Assembly: GCA_945836055.1 (NCBI GenBank)
Contig: CAMAKJ010000004.1
Coordinates: 1-33,122 of the forward strand
Direction of reading: 5' to 3'
Length of the DNA: 33,122 nucleotides
From: an uncultured Clostridia bacterium
Lineage (GTDB): Bacteria > Bacillota > Clostridia > Oscillospirales > Oscillospiraceae
Part shown: piece by piece, positions 8,732 to 16,122 of the stretch
How the letters are laid out: every line of letters starts with the position of its first letter
How positions within the stretch are numbered: position 1 is the stretch's first letter
The notes under the pieces: generated by a model
Database searches by the model: none
Told to the model about the DNA's origin: nothing
Seen by the model: the letters and a program-made list of their open reading frames with translations, nothing else
Translations under genes and position numbers: made by a program

Positions 8732-9172
8732 ATGAGCAAGAACAGCAGAAAAAAGCTGCTGTCCATCCTCCTGTGTATCGCGCTGATTGCGGCTATGGCG
8801 CTGTGCACTGCCGGATGCGGCAGCAAGGACGCTCCCGAAACCACGGTTTCCGCCGGAGCTGCCGGAGCCACCTCCGTGGGTGAAGGACAGACTGCCTTCC
8901 TCTTCACCGTGGTGGACGCGGACGGCAAGGAAACCGCCTTTGACGTGCACACCGACGAAACGACCGTAGGCGCGGCACTGCTGGCCCTGGGGCTGATCGA
9001 CGGCGACGACAGCGAATACGGCCTGTACGTCAAGACCGTCAACGGCCTCACCGTGGACTATGACAAGGACGGCAAGTACTGGGCGTTCTATGTGGACGGC
9101 GAATACGCCGCCACCGGTGTGGATTCCACCGACATCGCTGCCGGTTCCACCTACACCTTCAAGGTCGAGTAA
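8732..9172 (+). CDS. DUF4430 (transcobalamin C-terminal domain-like) lipoprotein, putative surface cobamide-binding protein
   Basis: Signal peptide with lipobox-like ALCTAGC; VGAALLALGLIDGDD..GLYVKTVNGLTVDYDKDGKYWAFYVDGEYAATGVDSTDIAAGSTYTF pattern of DUF4430; preceded by a B12 riboswitch and RBS AGGAG. Confidence 0.82.
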   Translation: MSKNSRKKLLSILLCIALIAAMALCTAGCGSKDAPETTVSAGAAGATSVGEGQTAFLFTVVDADGKETAFDVHTDETTVGAALLALGLIDGDDSEYGLYVKTVNGLTVDYDKDGKYWAFYVDGEYAATGVDSTDIAAGSTYTFKVE

Positions 9173-9184
9173 AATGCGAAAACT

Positions 9185-9227
9185 GCCGGTATGGCCTCCC
9201 GTTTGGGTGTCATACCGGCGTTTTTTA
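9185..9227. terminator. Intrinsic terminator between the DUF4430 gene and the converging ABC importer operon
   Basis: GCCGGTATG ... CATACCGGC followed by GTTTTTTATT. Confidence 0.8.
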
Positions 9228-9980
9228 TTCTGCGGAGAAGAAAATCTTGCCTTCCTCTCCCACGGTATACCGCTTCAGGGAGAAGGTTTTCTCCAGGATT
9301 TCCCCATCCAGGCATTCCTGCTTTGTGCCCGCGAACACCAGTCTGCCGCCGTCCAGCACCACGAAATCGTCGGCATACTGAGCCGCCACGGTCAGGTCGT
9401 GAAGCACCACCAGGAAGGTCTTTTTCTTCTTTTGCTTCAGAGACGTGAGCATTTGCAGAAACGCCGCCTCGTGGCTTAAATCCATGTGGGCGGTCGGCTC
9501 GTCCAGCAGGGCGATTGGCGTGTTCTGGGCCAGAATCATGGCAAGGGCAGCCCGCTGCTTTTCTCCCCCGGAGAGGGTATCCACATAGCGCTCCGAAAGG
9601 CTCTCCGCTCCTGCGTCCCGCAGGGCGGCAGCCACGGCCTCTTTGTCCTTCCGGGTCAGGCGCCCCGTGAAGTCCAGGTAGGGATTCCGCCCGAAACAGG
9701 CCATCTCCCAGGCCGTGATATTCGGCGCGGGAATGGTCTGGGGCAGAATGGCCACCGTCTTTGCCCGCTCCCGGGGCTGCAGCAGCGCCAGATTCTTCTC
9801 CCCCTCCAGAATTTCCCCAGTGTAGGGGATGCGCTGGTTCACACAGGCAAGCAACGTGGATTTTCCGCTGCCGTTTCGTCCCACCAGCGCCGTCAGCCGG
9901 TGGGGCCGTAGGGAGAAGGAGATGTCCTCCAGAATCTGCCGCTGTCCCAGCCGGACGGAAAGATTATGAAACGATAGCAT
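9225..9980 (-). CDS. ABC transporter ATP-binding protein, FecE/BtuD type
   Basis: GRNGSGKST, LSGGEKQR, IALLDEPTAHMD; coupled to a FecCD permease. Confidence 0.9.
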   Translation of the reverse strand: MLSFHNLSVRLGQRQILEDISFSLRPHRLTALVGRNGSGKSTLLACVNQRIPYTGEILEGEKNLALLQPRERAKTVAILPQTIPAPNITAWEMACFGRNPYLDFTGRLTRKDKEAVAAALRDAGAESLSERYVDTLSGGEKQRAALAMILAQNTPIALLDEPTAHMDLSHEAAFLQMLTSLKQKKKKTFLVVLHDLTVAAQYADDFVVLDGGRLVFAGTKQECLDGEILEKTFSLKRYTVGEEGKIFFSAE

Positions 9981-10950
9981 ACTGTCTCCTCCGGCAAAGC
10001 AGAATCAGGAAATAGGGTGCGCCGATGAGGCTCATGAAAATGCCCACCGGCAGCTCCGAGGGCGCAAACAGCGTCCTGCCCAGCAGATCCGCCAGCACCA
10101 CCAGAATCGCCCCCATGAGAGCGGAAACCGGGAGCATCTTCCCGGGCTGCTGTCCCACAAGCCGCCGGGCGATGTGGGGCACCACCAGTCCCACGAAGCC
10201 AAGCAGCCCCGCAAAGCTCACCACCGCCGCCGCGCAGGCGGCCGCGCAGGCCAGCGCCCCGATCCGGAGCCGCTTGACCCGGATGCCCAGCGCCGCCGCT
10301 GCCGCGTCTCCCACGGAAAGAACCCCCAGCCGTCCGGACATGGCAAGGGAACCCCCGAACGCACCGACGATTATGACCGCGGGAATCATCAGATCGTCCA
10401 TCCGGATGCCTTTCAGGCTGCCCACGGTGAAGTGATTGTACTGGGCCAGCACCCCCTCGTCCAGCAGGGACAAAAAGGAAATCACCGCGTTGAGCAGGGT
10501 GGTAACGGCAATGCCGATGAGCAGAATTCCGGAGCGGGAGCCGCCGATCCGGTCCGCCGCCAGCAGAATCACCAGCGCCGCGGCGAAGGCGCCCGCAAAG
10601 GCGGCGAAGGGCAGCGCCCCGCCCGCCATGGGAAATGCCGTCAGGGTGAGAATCACCGCCAGCCCCGCGCCGGAATTGATACCGATGATATTGGGGCTTG
10701 CCAGGGCGTTGGCGGTGACGCTTTGCAGAAGCACACCGGCTGTGGACATGCCGATGCCCGCCAGCACTCCGGCCGCCACCCGTGGCAGACGGATCTGCCA
10801 CAGAATCAGCCCAACGCTTTCCTCTCCCGCCCCCGTCGCAGCCTCCCAAAGCTGTGAAAGGGAAAGCGGGGCGCTGCCAAAGCAAAGCCCCGCCGTCATC
10901 GTGAGCGCGAGCAGCGGGATACAGATGGAGATAATCCGCCGCAGTTTCAT
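9964..10950 (-). CDS. FecCD/BtuC family ABC transporter permease
   Basis: PRVAAGVLAGIGMSTAGVLLQSVTANALASPNIIGINSGAGLAV and FVGLVVPHIARRLVG motifs. Confidence 0.93.
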   Translation of the reverse strand: MKLRRIISICIPLLALTMTAGLCFGSAPLSLSQLWEAATGAGEESVGLILWQIRLPRVAAGVLAGIGMSTAGVLLQSVTANALASPNIIGINSGAGLAVILTLTAFPMAGGALPFAAFAGAFAAALVILLAADRIGGSRSGILLIGIAVTTLLNAVISFLSLLDEGVLAQYNHFTVGSLKGIRMDDLMIPAVIIVGAFGGSLAMSGRLGVLSVGDAAAAALGIRVKRLRIGALACAAACAAAVVSFAGLLGFVGLVVPHIARRLVGQQPGKMLPVSALMGAILVVLADLLGRTLFAPSELPVGIFMSLIGAPYFLILLCRRRQYAIVS

Positions 10951-11885
10951 ACAATCTCTCCGTAAAGCAGCTCAATCAGGTATTCATACGCCTCGTCCCA
11001 GCGGGAATTGGGCTTGTACTGGAACAGGTCCTTGGGAAGCTGGTAGACCCGCCCCTCCTTCACCGCCGTCATGGACTGCCATACCGGGTCGGCAAGCAGG
11101 CTCTGCATATAGGCAACGCCTGTGCTCTCATCTCCCATGGTGGTATACAGAATGGCGTAGGGGTCGGACAGCAGAATCTCCTCCGTGCTCAGCCCGTCCA
11201 GCAGAACGGGCGCGTTCTCCGCTATGTTCACCGTTCCCAGCTCCTGGAGCATGGCGCAGACGAAGCTGGTATCCGCCGTCTTGGCCTTGGTGTATTTGGC
11301 GCTGGAGCCGGCCCGGACGAACAGGATTTCCGGCTGGTTTTCCTGCTCCCGGGCTGCGGAAATCAGACTCTCCACCCGGCGCTTCACCTGCTCGCCGTGG
11401 GTTTCATAGGCTTCCTGCGTCTGCAGAATATCCGTGGCGATCTTCAGCACCCGCAGATAGTCATTGAAGGTATCCACCGCAAACCCGGCTGTGGGAATTC
11501 CGGCGGTGCGCAGAGTATCCGCGCATTCCTTTTGGCCGGCCAGATCGGAGGCATAGAGCACGAAGTCCGGCTTCTCGGCAATCAGCAGCTCCAGATTGAT
11601 GGTTTTGCCTGCTCCATCGTCCACCAGCACCGCGTCCTGCCCGGCAAAGCCCCGGGTCACGGTCTCGCCAACGGTGATATCCACCGCACCTCCCGCGGTC
11701 ACCCACAGGTCCGCCAGGGACGACAACAGCACCGCCACCTTCCCGGGCTGGCATGGAACCTCCACCTCCGCGCCGGTGTCATCGGTAAACCGGACCGTTT
11801 TGCCGGGGGATACGTCCTTCACCGCCGGAGAAGCGCAGCCCGCCAGCAGCAGGGCGCAGAGCAAAAGAATCAGCAATCGCTTCAT
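10947..11885 (-). CDS. ABC transporter substrate-binding lipoprotein (BtuF/FecB family)
   Basis: MKRLLILLLCALLLAGCAS lipobox; TVRFTDDTGAEVEVP, ELLIAEKPDFVLYASD; start at 11885. Confidence 0.88.
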   Translation of the reverse strand: MKRLLILLLCALLLAGCASPAVKDVSPGKTVRFTDDTGAEVEVPCQPGKVAVLLSSLADLWVTAGGAVDITVGETVTRGFAGQDAVLVDDGAGKTINLELLIAEKPDFVLYASDLAGQKECADTLRTAGIPTAGFAVDTFNDYLRVLKIATDILQTQEAYETHGEQVKRRVESLISAAREQENQPEILFVRAGSSAKYTKAKTADTSFVCAMLQELGTVNIAENAPVLLDGLSTEEILLSDPYAILYTTMGDESTGVAYMQSLLADPVWQSMTAVKEGRVYQLPKDLFQYKPNSRWDEAYEYLIELLYGEIV

Positions 11886-11916
11886 TTCAGGTTTTTTCCT
11901 TTCCGATAGTGGCTTC

Positions 11917-11945
11917 ATCATATCATAATCCGGCAGGAAAAGCAA
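11917..11945 (-). promoter_or_regulatory. Possible sigmaA promoter for the BtuF-like operon
   Basis: Minus strand TTGCTT (11940-11945) - 17 bp - TATGAT (11917-11922). Confidence 0.45.
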
Positions 11946-11999
11946 CTGCCATTGCCTCCCAGTTGTGCGCTGCGCTTTCCATACAGGCGCGGCAATCGT

Positions 12000-12028
12000 T
12001 TGACATCATTCCGATTCTATGGTATATT
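12000..12028 (+). promoter_or_regulatory. Possible sigmaA promoter upstream of the repeat-containing leader of the first YfhO gene
   Basis: TTGACA (12000-12005) - 17 bp - TATATT (12023-12028). Confidence 0.55.
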
Positions 12029-12039
12029 TTTTATAATAT

Positions 12040-12315
12040 GTATATTGGCTTAACTCAGCAAACCGGCAAATTGCAGTTTGGCGCGACAAAGCCTTCCCCT
12101 TTGGGGAAGGTGGCTCGCCGTAAGGCGAGACAGATGAGGGTTGCCCCAGTACGAATTCGCCGAAACGCTCCGGATGATTGCTCCACAGTACCGCCCCTCA
12201 TCAGTCAAAAATCAAAGATTTTTGCCAGCGGACACTATGGTATGATTGCCACCGGCAATCATGATGATTATGATTCGCTGCGCGGAGCACCACCCCGAAG
12301 GGGAAGCCTTGGGCG
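12040..12315. repeat. MITE-like/composite repeat, copy 1 (shared terminal sequence, different interior)
   Basis: GGCTTAACTCAGCAAACCGGCAAATTG at 12047-12073 identical to 26319-26345; interior inverted modules CCTTCCCC-TTT-GGGGAAGG, CTCGCC-GTAA-GGCGAG, GACAGATGAGGG / CCCCTCATCAGTC, and a second GAAGGGGAAGCCTTGG arm at 12297-12312. Confidence 0.6.
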
Positions 12316-12347
12316 CTGCGCGCATCCATTCTCTTGGGAGGAAGATC

Positions 12348-14714
12348 ATGAAAAAAACGACGAAATTGTCATGCGGCAAATGCTCCGGCTTCAGGGGGCT
12401 GCTCCTGGCCGCCGCTCTTGGCGCCGGGGTCGGTCTGCTGTCCTTTCTGCCGTTTCTTCTGCGCAGCCGGGGACAGTATCTGGACGGGGGAGACTATTAT
12501 GCCCAGTACGTCCCCTTCCTCCTGGAGCTGAAGCGCATGATTTCCTCCGGCTCCCTGGCCTGGAGCTGGAATTCCTTCCTGGGCGACAGCTTCGCTTCCG
12601 CCTATTCCTACTATACCGCATTCAATCCCTTTGCCTGGATTGCCGCCATGTTCCCCGAATCCGGTCTGCTGTACGGCACCGCCCTCGTCACACTGCTGAA
12701 ATTCTCCGTCAGCATGGTGGGCGCCATGCTGTACATGCGGCGGTTCTGCCGGGAAGACGCCTATGCCCTCATCGGCGCGCTGCTGTATACCTTCTCCGGT
12801 TTCACCGTTATCAATACCGATTTTTACTTCTTTCTGGACGTGATCGCGGTATTTCCTTACCTCATGTACGGTCTGGAGCGGCTCATTGTGGACGGAAAGG
12901 CCGGAGCCTATATTCCGGCGCTGGTTCTCAACGCCGCCATTAACTTCTATTTCTTCATCGCCACGGTTTTCCTCGTGATTCTGTACGTTGTCTTCCGGCT
13001 GGAGCTGTACCGCCCCTCCGGCTGGAAGCGGCATTGGAAAGCCTTTGTATCCGTCGCCGTATGCAGCATCATCGGCGCAGGGCTGGCCTGCTTCGCCCTG
13101 GTGCCCTCCTTCTTCGGCATCCTCGGCTCCGGAAAGGCGATGAGCAGCGTCGGCACCAAGTTCACCCTCGCTTACCCCCTGCAGGATATTCTGGAGCGGC
13201 TGCGTGCCTTTGTGTCGCCCATTGAAAGCGGCATCCGTCACGCCTTTTATGACTGCCGTTCCTGGAGCTCCACCGCCCTTTACCTGCCCGTTTTCGGCGT
13301 CTGTCTGGCGGTGTCCTGGTGCGTGTCGGAAAAGGGCTGGCTGAAAAACGCCTGTCTGGCGCTGAGCCTGTGCCTCTTCGTGCCGCTGCTGAACGCCGTG
13401 TTCAATCTGTTTACCTCCGCAGGCTACACCCGGTGGCTGTACGGCCTGGTGCTGCTGCTCTGTCTGGCAACCGTCCTCAGTCTGGAGCGGATCGGGCAGG
13501 GTCGGGCGCGCTTCCCCGTGAAGATCCTGGCCGGACAGACCGTTCTCGCGGGGATATTGCTGCTGGTGCCAACGGCGGTGTACAGCTTGTACCGGCTGGG
13601 TTTCTGTGATGTCACCGCCTTTGCCAGCGCCTGCACCTCGGCGTATTTTATCGGCTACCGCAAGCTGCTTATCATGCTCCTGCTCACCGCCGCCAATTAT
13701 GGGGCGCTGTGGTATCTTGCCCGCGCCCGGGAGTTCCGGATGAAGCGGACGGTGTGGATTGTCATTGCCGCCTGCGCGGTGAATTTCGCCGTCTTCAACG
13801 AGATGAACTACGACTATGCCTCCTGCTATGATGTCTATCAGACCACTATGGTCCAGGGCTGCGACCTGGATGGCGGCGATATGCAATACCGCGCGGACTA
13901 TCCGTCCGGGATTCAGAATTACGGTCTGTTCCAGGATGTCCCTTCGGTGAATTACTATAATTCCATGCAAAATCCCAACAGCACCCGGTTCGCCCAGGCG
14001 GTGGGAATCGCCAATGATCCCCGGGATATCATCTTTGAAATGCCCGCTGCCGGCAGGGAGGCCCTGGGCGCTCTGCTCTCCGTCCGGTACTATCTGGATT
14101 ACACCGGCGATGCCGCCATTCCTCAGGGCTTCCGGTTTGTGAAAACGGAAAACGGCGTGGATCTGTACGAAAACGACAATTACATTCCCATGGGCTTTGT
14201 CTATGACACCTACTGTCCGGAAAGCAGGCTTGTGGAAACCGCAGCCGAAAGTCGGGCGGCTGTCATGCTGAAGTCTCTCGTCATTCCGGATGAAGACGAG
14301 GCTCTTGTGCGGGAATACCTCCGTGAGGACACCTCCGCGGTTGTCCCGGAGCTGTCGGAGATGTCCGCCCGGCGGCGGGAGACGGTTTGCGGCTTCTTTG
14401 CGGGAACCTCCCGGGGCTTCTCGGCAGAAATTACCCTGGATCGGAAAAACATTGTCTTTTTCAGCATTCCCAACAGCCCGGGATGGACCATTACCGTGAA
14501 CGGCGAACAGGCGGACACCCTGGAAGTCAACTACGGGCTGATGGGCATCTGCTGTGAGGCCCTGGAAAACCGCATCGAGGCGGTTTACCACACCCGGGGC
14601 TGGATTCCCGGCATCGCCCTCAGCGCTTTGTCCGGCATTGTCTGGCTTGCGCTGGCAGCAATCAAAAAAAGCGGGAAGGTCGCTTGGCAAATTACGTTGG
14701 AACAGGAGAAATGA
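12348..14714 (+). CDS. YfhO family membrane protein (putative GT-C type glycosyltransferase)
   Basis: Many TM segments then C-terminal extracytoplasmic domain; N-terminal DGGDYYAQYVPFLLELKRM...WSWNSFLGDSFASAYSYYTAFNPF; ends with SIPNSPGWTITVNGEQADTLEVNYGLMGICCEALENRIEAVYHTRG typical YfhO. Confidence 0.88.
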   Translation: MKKTTKLSCGKCSGFRGLLLAAALGAGVGLLSFLPFLLRSRGQYLDGGDYYAQYVPFLLELKRMISSGSLAWSWNSFLGDSFASAYSYYTAFNPFAWIAAMFPESGLLYGTALVTLLKFSVSMVGAMLYMRRFCREDAYALIGALLYTFSGFTVINTDFYFFLDVIAVFPYLMYGLERLIVDGKAGAYIPALVLNAAINFYFFIATVFLVILYVVFRLELYRPSGWKRHWKAFVSVAVCSIIGAGLACFALVPSFFGILGSGKAMSSVGTKFTLAYPLQDILERLRAFVSPIESGIRHAFYDCRSWSSTALYLPVFGVCLAVSWCVSEKGWLKNACLALSLCLFVPLLNAVFNLFTSAGYTRWLYGLVLLLCLATVLSLERIGQGRARFPVKILAGQTVLAGILLLVPTAVYSLYRLGFCDVTAFASACTSAYFIGYRKLLIMLLLTAANYGALWYLARAREFRMKRTVWIVIAACAVNFAVFNEMNYDYASCYDVYQTTMVQGCDLDGGDMQYRADYPSGIQNYGLFQDVPSVNYYNSMQNPNSTRFAQAVGIANDPRDIIFEMPAAGREALGALLSVRYYLDYTGDAAIPQGFRFVKTENGVDLYENDNYIPMGFVYDTYCPESRLVETAAESRAAVMLKSLVIPDEDEALVREYLREDTSAVVPELSEMSARRRETVCGFFAGTSRGFSAEITLDRKNIVFFSIPNSPGWTITVNGEQADTLEVNYGLMGICCEALENRIEAVYHTRGWIPGIALSALSGIVWLALAAIKKSGKVAWQITLEQEK

Positions 14715-14715
14715 C

Positions 14716-15918
14716 ATGGAAAACGGCGCAGTGATTCTGAAAAAAGGCGAGGGCCGCAGCCTCAGAGAAGGCGGCCCCTGGATTTACGACAATGAAGTGG
14801 ACCGGATCGAGGGGGAACCGTCGGACGGCGACATTGTGTCCGTCCACGATTTTAACGGTTTCTGCCTGGGCAAGGGCTTTCTCAACCGCCGCTCCAAGCT
14901 CCGGGTGCGGATGCTGACCCGGAACCGGAACCAGGAAATCGACGAAGCGTTTTTCCGGATGCGGGTACAGAACGCCTGGGAATACCGGAAGAAAACGGTG
15001 GACACCGGCAGCTGCCGGGTGATCTTCGGCGAGGCGGATTTTCTGCCCGGGCTGGTGGTGGACAAGTTCTCCGACGTGCTGGTGGTGCAGTCCCTGGCCC
15101 TGGGTATGGACCGGTACAAGGGGCTGATTCTGGACACGCTGCAGCAGCTGATGGCGGAGGACGGCATCGCCATCCGGGGCGTCTACGAGCGCTCCGACGC
15201 CAGGGTGCGGGAGCAGGAGGGCATGCCCCGGGTCAAGGGCTTCCTGTCCGAGCCCTTCGATACCAAGGTAGAAATCGTGGAAAATGACGTCAAATATCTG
15301 GTGGATGTGGCCGAAGGGCAGAAAACCGGCTTCTTCCTGGATCAGAAGTACAACCGCAAGGCCATCTGGCCCCTGTGCCCCGGCGCGAAGGTGCTGGACT
15401 GCTTCACCCATACCGGCTCCTTTGCCCTGAACGCGGCGAAGGCAGGGGCAAGCCATGTGCTGGGGGTGGACGCTTCCGAGCTGGGCGTGGCTCAGGCCCG
15501 GGAAAACGCGGCCCTCAACGGTCTATCCGACCGGGCGGAATTTCTATGCGCGGATGTTTTTGAACTTCTGCCGGAGCTGGAGGCGAAGGGCGAAAAATTT
15601 GACCTGGTGATCCTAGATCCCCCGGCCTTTACCAAGTCCCGGGCCTCCGTGAAAAAAGCGGTGACCGGCTACCGGGAGATCAACCTGCGGGCCATGAAGC
15701 TCATAAAAGACGGCGGCTTCCTCGCCACCTGCTCCTGCTCCCACTTTGTAGACTACGAGCTGTTCACCCAGACCGTTGGCCAGGCCGCCCGGAATGTCCA
15801 CAAGCGGCTGCGCCAGGTGGAGTACCGCACCCAGGCCCCGGACCATCCCATTTTGTGGGGCGCGGAAGATTCCTATTACCTGAAATTCTACATTTTCCAG
15901 GTTTGTGACGAGAAATAG
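14716..15918 (+). CDS. rlmI: Class I SAM-dependent rRNA methyltransferase, RlmI-like (PUA + methyltransferase)
   Basis: PWIYDNEV (PUA N-term), DVAEGQKTGFFLDQKYNR, VLDCFTHTGSFALNAAKAGA, DLVILDPPAFTKSR; ATG at 14716. Confidence 0.9.
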   Translation: MENGAVILKKGEGRSLREGGPWIYDNEVDRIEGEPSDGDIVSVHDFNGFCLGKGFLNRRSKLRVRMLTRNRNQEIDEAFFRMRVQNAWEYRKKTVDTGSCRVIFGEADFLPGLVVDKFSDVLVVQSLALGMDRYKGLILDTLQQLMAEDGIAIRGVYERSDARVREQEGMPRVKGFLSEPFDTKVEIVENDVKYLVDVAEGQKTGFFLDQKYNRKAIWPLCPGAKVLDCFTHTGSFALNAAKAGASHVLGVDASELGVAQARENAALNGLSDRAEFLCADVFELLPELEAKGEKFDLVILDPPAFTKSRASVKKAVTGYREINLRAMKLIKDGGFLATCSCSHFVDYELFTQTVGQAARNVHKRLRQVEYRTQAPDHPILWGAEDSYYLKFYIFQVCDEK

Positions 15919-15992
15919 AGCGTGATAACGCTTGGTTCGAAAACATTCAGGGTGTCCAAACACTTTACCTGAACAGAAAACTTCGGAACTTT

Positions 15993-16015
15993 GGGGCGTC
16001 AGGGATGCCGCCCCC
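15993..16015 (+). repeat. 23-bp hairpin repeat GGGGCGTCAGGGATGCCGCCCCC, copy A
   Basis: Exact reverse complement present at 21257-21279. Confidence 0.8.
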
Positions 16016-16081
16016 AACGCAGGCTTTTTTGCCGTGGCGCCGATTCCGGTGCGGCATTTTTCCTGAACTCATATCGGATGC

Positions 16082-16117
16082 AAAAACGCAGGCACTTTTT
16101 TGTGCCTGCGTTTTTTA
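16082..16117. terminator. Bidirectional intrinsic terminator between rlmI and the converging second YfhO gene
   Basis: AAAAACGCAGGCAC-TTTTTT-GTGCCTGCGTTTTTT. Confidence 0.88.
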
Positions 16118-16122
16118 CGCGC

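Noticed and set aside
12369-14717. 782-aa open frame antisense to the first YfhO gene
   Set aside because: Shadow ORF in GC-rich DNA: low-complexity composition (H/Q/G/P rich), no recognisable domain, and the opposite strand encodes a clear YfhO protein with a good RBS.
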